NCBI GenBank assembly: GCA_022059125.1
Contig: JAEUWY010000004.1
Location: forward strand, 3,720,001 to 3,784,000
Origin: Corynespora cassiicola
Taxonomy: Eukaryota > Ascomycota > Dothideomycetes > Pleosporales > Corynesporascaceae
Length of the DNA stretch: 64,000 nt
Reading direction: 5' to 3'
In this document: positions 54,938-64,000 of the stretch, one piece after another
How positions within the stretch are numbered: the first letter of the stretch is position 1
Layout of the letters: each line of letters starts with the position of its first letter
The notes under the pieces: generated by a model
What the model saw: the letters and a program-made list of their open reading frames with translations, nothing else
Told to the model about the DNA's origin: nothing
Databases searched by the model: none
Program-made: the position numbers and the translations under genes

Positions 54938-57121
54938 TTACCTATTGTTGCGTCGATAGCCGCCCTTCTTCATCTCGGCCCTCAGACTCTCTTGTTGGCT
55001 AGGCAGGGGCGCCCTTCGTCGTCCGGCAGCGGCATCTCTGTCCCTGTCGCCATTGCTAGAATGAGGAGGTGGAGGAACGACGCCAGGAGGTCCACCGTTG
55101 GGTGCTGCACCTGGCATAGTACCTGGCATAGCACCCGGAGGCGGAGGGGGGAAACCTGGGAAGCCTGGAGGCATCATACCGGGGGGCGGCGGAGGCATTC
55201 CTGGCGGAAAGGTAAAGCCTGGTGGGAAAGGGGGTGGAGGTCCATTCTGCGCACCGCCGGGTGGAGGTGGCATTGGGGGAGGAGGAAGCGCACCGGAAGC
55301 GATGAGCTGTGCGAGACGAGCGGGGTCCATGCCTTGGAAAGGAGGTGGGCCACCTGCACTCGGAATAGGTGGAGGAGGGATGCCAGACGGAAGCATGGGT
55401 GGAGGAGGTACGCCGCCGATGCCTGGTAGAGCACTGCTTGTTCCGTCGTTTGCTGCATTGAGACCTGGGAGGGTGAGACCTGGCGGGCCCACGGCGCTCT
55501 TAGACGGCATCTTTTGGTCGACGAGACCTTCTGCCTCATCCTCGGCCTCCTGCTCTTCCTCCTCGCGCATTTGACGCCTACCTTGACCGCGATCATATGT
55601 GCCTTGCGCCTCTGCTGCCGCTTGGCCAATGTGGTAGCGGTCGTTCACGTACGACGTATCGCCTGGCCTGGGCCTCGTCCAAAACCTGGTCACTCTGTCG
55701 TTGGATCCAGATGCAAGGATGTGTCCTAGCGGATGCCAGTCAAGGGTCCACACGGTGAAGTCGTGCGCGTACTGCACGCTGTGCGCAGGGTAGATGGACT
55801 GCGCAGGTGCAACGGAAGGATCAGCAGCATCATATGGGGACAGAGACGGCGCCACGCCGGGAGGTGGATTTTGCTCGTCCAAGAGATAGTGGTTAATGCT
55901 GCCATCCACACCGCCAGTAGAGAGCAGATTCTTGTGCATCGGATGCCATGCCATGGTGATGACATCCTTTTCGTGACCGCGCAGGAGCAGGACATCGCGC
56001 ATCATGCGAAGATCAAAGACTCTCGCGGTGTGGTCACGGGCGCAAGTGGCGAGGAGATTTCCCTGGACAGGCTCGAACATAGTCTTTGATATTGGGTTTT
56101 TATGTCCATGCATAGTGGTGAGGCAGCGCCCCGTCCTGGGATCCCACAGCTTGACTTGATGGTCCTTGGAGCCCGAAACGAGCAGACCCTTTTGAGGATG
56201 CCAGTCGACCGTCTTGACCTCCCAACCATGTCCCGTCAGTGTCGATTCTTCGGCGCTCGTCGCAAAGTCCCAGATCTTGAGCGTGGTGTCATCGGCACAA
56301 GTGACAAACTTTACGTCGGTGGGAGCGATTGCCAAGCCACGTACGGGCTCCGTGTGGGCCTGGATTTCCTTGACGTTGTTGAAGTTGGTCTGCCAGTACT
56401 TGATGATTCCCGTCTGGTCGGCCGAGAGCAACCAGTCGTCGGTGTGCGTGTATGCTACGGCGCGGATGGCGGACTCGTGAGCCTGCATTATAGTCTCGAA
56501 GTTGAAGCCCATGCCATTCCACAGCGTAAACTCGCCGCTGGTCGAGCCGGTGAGCAGGCGACGGCCTTCGGGGGTCCACTTGACGACGTTGATGGGGTGC
56601 TTAACCTTGTTAAGGGACGAATGGAGGGCTTTCGCGGGGATGGACTCGGCAGCGCTTGTGACACGAGCAGCCGGAGGATCCATGTCGACAATGTAGCTGG
56701 CGCTGGGGCGCTCCATCTCCAGCAGCGGCGCATTCTTGTAGCGAGGGCGCCGGGTGCGCATCCACTGCACGGTCGTGGAGCCATAGTCGGTCACGGGACC
56801 TGAATGAAGGGCGAGGTTAGCGGAAGAACGGGAGGAGGTGGAGGGGGTGAAGGAGTTTTGGGTGGGCGCACGCGTGGGTCTGGCGTTGGCCATGGTGGGT
56901 GGTGGGGAGGGCAGTGGTGGTGGCTTGGAGAAGGCATTGGGAAAGTTGTTGTGCGAGCAAAGGGGCTGCGCAAGTGGCATTGGAGAAGAGAAAGAACGGC
57001 GAGAGCATAGTGAGAGTGAGAGTGAGAGTGAGAGTAGAGAAATACGGGCAGTCTACATACGCTTGGGACGCGGGCGCTGGCCGCCCTCGAACTGCGGCGG
57101 GTGATACTCGCTGCGCTCCAT
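54938..57121 (-). CDS. PFS2: Polyadenylation factor subunit 2 (WD40, WDR33 homologue)
   Basis: Two exons, 57121-57061 and 56799-54938, with a long 261-nt intron; 640 aa. The 20-residue first exon ([15 protein letters not shown]...) joins exon 2 as [15 protein letters not shown], the conserved Pfs2 N-terminus, so a start further downstream in the open frame is not used. Then come [10 protein letters not shown] and seven WD40 repeats (about residues 80-400) with clear [45 protein letters not shown] and [13 protein letters not shown] blades. The C-terminal ~240 residues are Pro/Gly-rich, as in the animal and fungal orthologues. As part of the cleavage and polyadenylation complex, it helps recognise the AAUAAA region of pre-mRNA. 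It is divergent from DGAT1. Confidence 0.96.
57011..57034. repeat. Short tandem repeat in PFS2 intron 1
   Basis: Four head-to-tail copies of TGAGAG. On the coding (minus) strand this is a CTCTCA tract just after the 5' splice site. Confidence 0.75.
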
Positions 57122-57802
57122 GGCTCCGGCGCCGCTGAGGCAGGAAGGGCGAGATGCGACGGCGCGGGCAGGGTAGATGCGGGACGAAGGAGGGCTGGGC
57201 GAGTACGCGGGGACGCGTGGTCGAGGGGAAGGCGGTCGTCGGCGGTGAATGCTAGGCGGGTTTGCGGCTTTGTCGCGAACGACAGTTTGGGAGCGGGAGC
57301 TGGAGCTGTCGGACGGGTCTTGGCGCGACAGCAAGCCACAGAAGACGTCAGCCACAGATACCCACTAGCCACCAGCGACACCAGCCACAGTCAGGTCCCA
57401 GGGCTGCCACCCTGCCACCCCCGGGCAATCCACAATCAGGCCGATCAACCGTCGTGCAGGCATCCGGCTTGCTGCTTTCTGCTTTCTGCATCGCTCCCAG
57501 AGGACCCCGCCGCGGCCTCTCCCAACAACTTTGCTGGGCACATCTCACTCAATCCCGTTGCGGCCACCAGAGCCATGGAACGAGCGCGCCTGCGCCTGTT
57601 CCGCTCATTGAAGAAGGCCAAGTAGCCTGCTTCCGTGCAATTCCCGCTTCCATCGCCCCCCTCGTCTCATTCCAACCGTCCCAACTTCTCCAGCGCCGCA
57701 TCAGGCCCTTCTGGACATTCCTGGCCAGCCTTGCATTCTTATCGGAGCCGCATATCATCCATTGCTACACCACCTGCGACCCGCCAATTCCTCGCTCCAA
57801 AC
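57122..57802. promoter_or_regulatory. Divergent promoter, PFS2 / DGAT1
   Basis: This 681-bp interval is shared by two housekeeping genes. The short frames inside it (e.g. 57262-57852 plus) have no family features and overlap the promoter. No TATA box stands out, which fits constitutive genes. Confidence 0.5.
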
Positions 57803-59506
57803 ATGGCTACTCGCACTGGCACCGCAGCGTCAACAGCCACAGACGTCCCTGACGCCCACAACGCCCACGCCAACGGTCACAGCAACGGCACCGCCGCCCC
57901 GGAGCCCTCGACCTCCAGCTCCACCACGGCCATCCGCCAGGCAAAATACCGCCATGTGTTCCCCACCCACAACAAGCAGCGCAATTCGTGCCTGAGCCAC
58001 GATGCGGACAAGTCCCCCAGTTTTGTGGGCTTCCGCAATCTCATGGTTCTCGTTCTGAGTACGCATCCCATGCCTCGGCTCTAGGCCCCCCCGTAACACG
58101 GCCACGCCCATGCTAACCAGCCACAGTCTTCCAGAACCTCAGGCTGATCATTGAAAATTACCGCAAGGTGTGCTCTATGCAATTGCATGCCCAGCGGCCA
58201 TGACGCTAATCTCCCCAGTACGGCATCATCATCTGCATCTCTTGCCACGACTACCGCCGCCAGGACATCAAGTACGGCCTGCTGCTGTACCTGCTGGTCC
58301 CCTGCCACCTCTTCATTGCTTTCATCATCGAGTATTTCGCCGCAAAGCAGGCCAATGGCGCCATTGCGCGCATCAAGCGGGCCCGCGAGTCCACGCCTGC
58401 CCAGCTCGCTGCCGCCCGCCGGAGCTACAACCCCTCGTGGCACATTGTCGCATTCTTCCACGGCATGAATGCATGCCTGAACCTCGTAATCGCTACCCAC
58501 GTTGTCTTCTACTACATCCACCACCCGGGCATTGGGACCCTCTGCGAGCTCCATGCCGTCATAGTCTTCCTCAAGGCTGCTTCCTACGCCTTCACGAATC
58601 GCGACTTACGTCATGCTCTGCTGAATCCTGGCCATGCCGACGGTACCGAATATTACGCCTCGTGCTCGTACCCGCGCAACGTCAGCTTCTCCAACCTCTG
58701 TTACTTTTGGTGGGCCCCGACCCTCGTGTACCAACCAGTGTACCCCCGCACCGACCGCATTCGCTGGGGCTTTGTTTTTAAGCGATTGCTGGAGGCTTTT
58801 GGGCTCGGTGTTGTCGTCTGGATCGCCTCGGCCCAGTATGCCGCACCACTACTCCAGAACTCGCTGGATACCATGTTCAAGCTGGATCTCTTTTCGATAA
58901 TCGAGCGCGTGATGAAGCTCTCGACCATTTCCCTCATCTGCTGGCTCTGTGGCTTCTATGCGCTGTTTCAGTCCACCCTCAATGCCCTGGCCGAAGTCAT
59001 GAGGTTTGGAGACCGCGAGTTCTATGGCGATTGGTGGAACGTGAGCAGTGTGCGAACGTACTGGACGACCTGGAACAAGCCTGTCACCAACTTTATGCGC
59101 CGCCATATCTACAGCCCATTGGTAGGGCGGGGTTGGCCGCCGGCAGTCGCGCAGATATTTGTCTTCATCTTCTCGGGCATCTTGCACGAGCTGTTGGTCG
59201 GCATCCCAACCCACAATCCAATAGGTAAGTACTTTGCTTGCGTGCATCAACGTTGCTGACGAAACAGGCGTGGCTTTTGCGGGCATGATGTTCCAGATCC
59301 CCCTCATCGCCCTGACCGACGTCCTCCAGAAGATCAAGGGCATCCGTGGCAAGGTTGCTGGCAACATGATCTTCTGGATCAGCTTCTGTCTTGTCGGACA
59401 GCCTCTGGCGGCACTGCTGTATTTCTTTGCCTGGCACGCGAAATATGGCAGTGTCTCCAAGCAGTTCCAAGAAAGCCCGGCACTTCATCTGTTCCGAAGA
59501 CGCTAA
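57803..59506 (+). CDS. Acyl-CoA:diacylglycerol O-acyltransferase 1 (MBOAT family)
   Basis: Four exons: 57803-58058, 58127-58167, 58219-59224 and 59268-59506, with introns of 68, 51 and 43 nt; 513 aa. The N-terminal ~50 residues are Ala/Ser/Thr-rich and cytosolic. MBOAT features include HDYRRQDIKYG, the acyl-CoA-binding type block YPRNVSFSNLCYFWWAPTLVYQP (key part YFWWAPTLVYQ), FYGDWWN at 367-373, and the active-site His422 in GILHELLVG. Nine or so TM segments are predicted. It makes triacylglycerol in the ER for lipid droplets. Sterol acyltransferase (ARE-type) is the alternative, but the FYxDWWN motif and length fit the DGAT1 branch better. It shares a promoter with PFS2. Confidence 0.92.
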
Positions 59507-61016
59507 TCTAGACTAGCCTATATGGATCGTCCCGAGTGTTTACTGTACGGCCTCGACTACATTTGAGCATATTTTATTTATCTGGCAAATACTGGAGGCT
59601 CTCTGGTCTGGAGTACCGAGTTTGCCATTTACAATGTCTGCCGCCGAGCAAGCCTTGGGCGGGTTCCAGCAAATGCTGGGTTCGTTCAGCAAGCCATCGT
59701 AAGTATTGATTTGTCGGACCTAGCCAGAACAGGGGCGCTCCAGTCAGATGTTGTTCACATGACACACATCTTGTGGGATATATCCTGGATGCAATTGTAC
59801 GAAGTCGTATTTGGGGCGTTTCTCTGGCTGGGTAGCCGTGTTGATAATTTGGTGGGAAGCTGTGTAAAAGTTTCAAGGGCGGTAACAATATTGCTATAGA
59901 CAGTTTAAATCTGGCCAAATCAGGACCCAGGCTATAGCCTCGTGGTCTTTCCTCTCCATCTTGGTGCACCCTTTTCAGCATGCCTGGTCTCTTGCCGTCG
60001 CGCTGATCTGGCGGCCCACCAGGCGCCCCATCGAACGTGTGGCACGGCGCAGGGTCCCCAGATCCTGGTTCGTGGATCGCAAACATACATGCGCACGATA
60101 GTGTACAGTACATAGACTTTGTCGACGCCCATTTCTGCTGCCGTCGACGCTCGCATGCGCCAACCACAGTTCGCAGTATGTAATAGCACCTCTGACCCAG
60201 GCTCACGGATCGCACGCATGCACACGCACATGGCCAGACTACGCGCCTCTGCACCCCGGTGCTTTTTTCTCTTCCAGCCTACCGTGTACTTGCGGCCCGT
60301 GGCAATCGCGCGTCGCATTCGACTTTGCCATGTCCCCATTTCGCGTCCAGCCCGCGTCCCAAGCACGCCTCTCGCTAGGCTGTCTTACATTACCCCTCCT
60401 CCAAGCCCTCATCACCACCTCTCCTCCATCAAAATGGCCTCTCTAGCCCTCGGCCAGCGCGCCGCCAAAGACGCCATCGAAAAAAGCAAATCCGTACATG
60501 CGAAAAGCTCGGGACTCGCCTAGGCCAGCAGCATCCAGGCCCCCGTCCCGCACCCTGTCGGCTAACGGCAATAGGCGAAGTGGACCGCGACCATGTGGAG
60601 ATCGACGGCTCGGGGCCCTTGTTGAAAAAAAATCCCACACCGTCCAGTGAGCGGGCAAAGGCGAGGTGTGGTGTTGTGTGGTGTGGTAGGCGCGCGGTCG
60701 GCGCTATAAGATGTGGCGGCATCCCCGCCCGCCTATCTCCCGCTCTCTTTTCTCTCTCTTTCTTCAAAGCATTCTCATGATAGAGTGAGGACGGCGTTGT
60801 CAGCGGACGACTTCGAGCTTTGCGTCCGTGTCGATTGAGAAAAGCTCGCTTTTCTGGTCTTATCAGCTCTGTTATCCAGAGTCGAGAAGTTCTGTGTATA
60901 TACACATTTCGCCCTCGTTTTTTTGCCAACAGCCTCGGTCGCAACATCCGAATCGGATATCACCAGTTACTTTTTTTCGCAAACGGCCGCCGAGTCGATT
61001 CGGAAGACGACGAGAA
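59507..61016. other. Intergenic interval with one doubtful small ORF
   Basis: About 1.5 kb between two plus-strand genes. A small ORF with strong start context is at 60434-60523 (listed separately). TTTT/CTCTT tracts before 61017 form the leader of the next gene. Nothing else was recognised. Confidence 0.4.
60434..60523 (+). CDS. Doubtful small ORF (29 codons), possible first exon or remnant
   Basis: ATG at 60434 sits in a strong fungal context (ATCAAAATGGCC) after a CT-rich leader, and encodes a basic Ala/Lys peptide ending KSSGLA before TAG. The same frame continues after the TAG for about 13 more codons. A GCTAAC branch-like site and CAATAG acceptor lie at about 60560-60572, and another frame then reads as a short acidic segment. 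I could not close a multi-exon frame. It could be a small protein, an upstream ORF of the SLC35F-type gene, or decay of a gene. Confidence 0.25.
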   Translation: MASLALGQRAAKDAIEKSKSVHAKSSGLA

Positions 61017-62377
61017 ATGGCTTCGACCAGGGAATTCTTCGCCGACAAGGGCGACGATATTGGCAACACGACGAGCGTCGAGGCGACGCATGCGGTGCGA
61101 CCCAAGGGTTCGTCTGGGTCGGACCGCGCGCGGGATGCGGGTGGCAGCTCCACATCCACGACAGGCCACGGCGCGCCGGAGCTCACGACTGCGCCGACGA
61201 ATGCGAGCGGGGTGAATCCGACGCTCGAGCACGAGGCCGAGAGTAAGGGGCGGTGGTTCCAATATGTGCGGACGAGGCAGTTTTGGATCACCATGTTGTT
61301 GGGACAGGGTAAGTCTTTTTTATATATATATCCGCTTACTCCAAATCTGTCCCCCATGGAGACGAAGAAATAGGGAAAATCGTTGCTAACTGTACTCGCA
61401 CAGTCCTTGCCATCTGCATAACCTCGACCAACACCCTCTCCTCCCTCCTCAGCGCCGAGGGAACCTCGATTCCCGCCTTCCAATCCTTCTTCAACTACGT
61501 CCTCCTCAATCTAATCTACACGTCGTACACGCTGTACAAGTACGGCATCAAGAAGTGGTTCCACCTGGTCCTGACGCGGGGCTGGCGCTACCTCATCCTC
61601 GCCTTCTTCGACGTCGAGGGCAACTACTTCGTCGTGCTCGCCTACCGCTACACCACCATCCTCTCCGCACAGCTCATAAACTTCTGGGCCATCGCCGTCG
61701 TCGTCGTAATCTCCTTCTTCTTTTTGAAGGTGCGCTACCACTACACGCAGATCGCCGGCATCCTGCTCTGCATCGGCGGCATGGGCGTCCTCTTCGGCAG
61801 CGACCACATCACGGGCTCCAACGCCTTCCCCGGCTCCGACGAGGTAAAGGGCGACCTCTTCGCCCTGCTCGGCGCCACCTTTTACGGCCTCAGCAACGTC
61901 TTTGAGGAATTCTTGGTGTCCGAGGCCCCGCTGTATGAGGTGGTGGGCCAGCTGGCGTTTTGGGGCATGTTCATCAACGGCGCGCAGGCCGGCATCTTTG
62001 ATCGCGCGAGTTTCCGCACTGCGAGCTGGAACTCGCGCGTTGGGGGTTACATGACGGGGTACACGCTCATTCTCACGCTGTTTTATTCGGGCGCGCCGCT
62101 CCTGTTTCGCATGTCGAGTGCCGCCTTCTTCAACATCAGCTTGCTGACGGGCAACTTCTGGGGCGTCGCGATTGGCGTAGAGGTCTTTGGGTATAGCATC
62201 CACTGGATGTATCCCATTGCGTTTGTGCTCATCCTGTTGGGGCAGGTTATTTACTTTGTGAGGGGTAGTTGGTTGGGCGATTCGAGGAAGCCGTGGCTTG
62301 GGGAGGAGCAGGAGCAGGGGCATGCGGGGTTGGGCACGGCTAGGAGGAGGGTTGAGCATCCCGAGGCGCTTGTCTAG
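61017..62377 (+). CDS. SLC35F-type membrane carrier (DUF914 / SLC35F1-F2 family)
   Basis: Two exons, 61017-61308 and 61404-62377, with a 95-nt intron; 421 aa. The N-terminal ~80 residues are polar and Ser/Thr/Gly-rich. The body has about ten TM segments with the family's landmarks: RTRQFWITMLLGQVLAICIT across the intron (key part QFWITMLLGQ), LAFFDVEGNYFVVLAYRYT, FWAIAVVVVISFFFLKVRY, LFALLGATFYGLSNVFEEFLV and VFGYSIHWMYPIAFVLILLGQ. SLC35F members resemble nucleotide-sugar carriers, but their cargo is not settled; proposed cargoes include small cofactors. It probably acts in an internal membrane. A pyrimidine tract (62401-62440) follows the stop. Confidence 0.92.
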
Positions 62378-62950
62378 CCTAGCCTTGTGGAATTTTTCCC
62401 ATCTTCTTTTTCTTCTTCTTCTTTTTCTTCTCCTCTTTTCAGAGGCAAGGGGGGTTGGGTGTATGCCTGCCTGTTGGAGACATGCAAGTTGATGAGTTAT
62501 GCTTGATGCGGCATGATCACGACGATGCTGATATACCACGTGTTGATACCTTAATTTTAATGTCACGCTCTTTACTACTTACTACTGCTGCCGCCGGTTG
62601 CTTGGGCGATTGTGCTCTGTAAGACTGGGCTGTGTCAACAGTCCTAGATCGGTCATCATGCAAGCTGATAGACACGTCTGCCTGCATGCCTTCGCATGCA
62701 TCACCACACATGACATTACAATCGGACCAAACATGTCAAGACAACACTTTTTCTATGAAGAGCAAGAGTCCTTGTGGAAGCAATACGCATAGGAGTAGAG
62801 TGACCTCCACGCCATCGATAAAAACACAGTAAAACCAGAGCAAACTATCAAGGATTGTGGGCGTCATGTGCAGATAGACAGACGCATGCGCCACCTGGCA
62901 AGCCTAGGGGCGAGGAGGAACCCCCTCCTTCACGACGAGAGCGAGGTCAA
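62378..62950. other. Convergent intergenic interval
   Basis: This 573-bp interval between the 3' ends of the SLC35F-type and eIF5 genes includes the T/C-rich tract at 62401-62440. No gene is seen. Confidence 0.4.
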
Positions 62951-64000
62951 TCACTCGTCGTCAGACTCCTCCTCGTCGCTCTCGGCAGTGTTGAGCCACT
63001 CCATAAACTTCTCGGCCGCCTTGCGCACATTCTTGCTGACCTTGATGTCGACGTACTTCTTGCTGGCCTTGGAGCCCCAGGCCTTGAGCACCTCCTCAGA
63101 GACGAGGTCGTTCTCGTAGTACTTGAACAGGATGGCGGTGATCTGGGGGATGAGTTCGGGCTTCTCGTTGCCGACCAGGCGCTCGGTTCCACCGAGGAAG
63201 GCCTTCTCGTGGCGCTCAGAAGTAATCATCTTCTTGAGGATGCCGGCACGCTTGGTGATTTGCTTGACAATGTTCTCGTCGAACAGGGTCATGGCCAGAA
63301 CGGTGAGGGTGCGGTGCTTGGTCTCGATGCCCAACTCCTTGGCCTTGAGGTAGATGTCGACATCGTCCACCTTGTCGATGCTGCCCTTCTCCTTGGCCTG
63401 CTCCTCGATCCACTTGCCAAGCACGTCGTAGCTGCTGGACTCTCCCTCGTCCTCGTCCTCGACGACGAGGGCACGCTTGAGGTCGTCGGGCAGCTGCTGG
63501 GCACGGGCCTTGACGGCCTCCTCGGAGGTGTCGACGGACCACTGAACCTCCTTGGCCTCGCCGACGTCGATATCCTTGGCGCCCTCATTGATCTGGCGGG
63601 TGAATTCATCGTCACTGCCGGCCTCAATCTCGTAGTCGCCATTGTCGTCGGCGTGGTCTGAGGCGCTGTCGCCAGGGCTGCCGCCGTTCTGCGAGTTCTC
63701 GTCGCCGTTGGCCCCGGCCTCTTTGCGGGCGCGGCGCTCGGCCTTCTTGGTGGCCTTGTCCTTCTTGCCCTTCTTGGGCACCGTCTTCAGTATGAAGGAG
63801 CTGAGCTTGAGGCGCAGGTCGACGTCGGTGCGCTGACCGCAGGCCTTGCAGTCGAGGACGATGCGGCCGTCCTTGATGTTGACGTCCGTCTCGGGGTTCT
63901 TGCACTTCTTGCACAGGACGAACTTGGAGATGAAGCCGTCGAGGTAGTCCTGCAGCTTGGCGGCATCGTGGGCGCCGTTGATGATCCAGCGGTCGTCGGC
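62951..64000 (-). CDS. tif5: Translation initiation factor eIF5, C-terminal part (5' end outside window)
   Basis: The frame is open from 64000 to the stop at 62951, about 349 residues. The visible N-terminal part includes the C-x2-C zinc ribbon CKKC...CKACGQRTD, with NIKDGRIVLDC between; the far N-terminal GTPase-activating segment with its conserved Arg lies outside the window. A Lys-rich stretch (KKGKKDKATKK) follows, then an acidic region, then the W2/HEAT-type C-terminal domain ending FMEWLNTAESDEEESDDE with the usual acidic aromatic boxes. eIF5 activates GTP hydrolysis on eIF2 and bridges eIF3, eIF1 and eIF2 in the 43S complex. No introns appear in the visible part. Confidence 0.95.
   Translation of the reverse strand, partial: ADDRWIINGAHDAAKLQDYLDGFISKFVLCKKCKNPETDVNIKDGRIVLDCKACGQRTDVDLRLKLSSFILKTVPKKGKKDKATKKAERRARKEAGANGDENSQNGGSPGDSASDHADDNGDYEIEAGSDDEFTRQINEGAKDIDVGEAKEVQWSVDTSEEAVKARAQQLPDDLKRALVVEDEDEGESSSYDVLGKWIEEQAKEKGSIDKVDDVDIYLKAKELGIETKHRTLTVLAMTLFDENIVKQITKRAGILKKMITSERHEKAFLGGTERLVGNEKPELIPQITAILFKYYENDLVSEEVLKAWGSKASKKYVDIKVSKNVRKAAEKFMEWLNTAESDEEESDDE

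Noticed and set aside
55098..55574. Gly-rich 158-codon plus-strand frame opposite the PFS2 C-terminus
   Set aside because: It arises from the Pro-rich coding sequence on the other strand and has no independent support.
61511..62566. 351-codon minus-strand frame opposite the SLC35F-type gene
   Set aside because: Long only because of the GC-biased codon use of the real gene; Arg/Glu/Asp-rich without a domain.
62855..63661. 268-codon Leu/Val/Gly-rich plus-strand frame
   Set aside because: Antisense shadow of the eIF5 gene.
1..64000. tRNA, rRNA, CRISPR arrays or bacterial-type insertion sequences
   Set aside because: I looked by eye for B-box-like sequences, spaced direct repeats and terminal inverted repeats flanking transposase frames and found none convincing. 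A tRNAscan-SE run would be decisive for tRNAs.

Overview
The window is nuclear DNA of a filamentous ascomycete (Pezizomycotina), probably plant-associated or saprotrophic. Genes are on both strands, and most are split by GT-AG introns of about 43-95 nt, several with CTAAC-like branch points. The families are typical: Zn2Cys6 regulators, a HET-domain protein, Dal5-type and sugar-type MFS carriers, a ferric reductase, secreted wall-degrading enzymes, and housekeeping genes such as PFS2, DGAT1 and eIF5. I do not assign a class or species. All exon joins were made by eye from splice signals and checked for reading-frame closure; none is backed by transcripts.

Layout. 1-10400: a catabolic-looking block with a regulator (cut by the left edge), a D-2-hydroxyacid dehydrogenase, a second Zn2Cys6 regulator, a sugar-type MFS carrier, an HpcH/HpaI aldolase and a Dal5-type carrier. 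11094-17319: a ferric reductase, an F-box-like protein and a HET-domain protein. 17563-26817: a second catabolic-looking block with two Dal5-type carriers, a 2-oxoglutarate/Fe(II) oxygenase, an M20 amidohydrolase and a Zn2Cys6 regulator. A CGG-N7-CCG element lies in each promoter interval of this block, but the same motif also occurs elsewhere in the window.

26818-54000 is sparser and looks accessory. It holds an LPMO-like protein, a DUF1996 protein, a secreted cupin, two multi-pass membrane proteins, a sulfotransferase-like protein, a small secreted 8-cysteine protein, an F-box protein, a PL3 pectate lyase with a CBM1, an arginase-fold protein with altered metal ligands, a free-standing AA8-like cytochrome, a broken membrane-protein frame, an auxin-efflux-carrier-like transporter and a GPI-anchored protein. 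Long gene-free intervals separate them. 54938-64000 is conserved: PFS2, DGAT1, an SLC35F-type carrier and eIF5, which runs off the right edge.

How they may work together (inference): the two blocks pair importers and a regulator with one or two degradative enzymes, as in fungal nutrient-utilisation clusters. The LPMO-like protein, the AA8 cytochrome and the CBM1 pectate lyase would act outside the cell on plant wall polymers, with the cytochrome a plausible electron donor to the LPMO. The small cysteine-rich protein is the best effector-like candidate and exists only after splicing.
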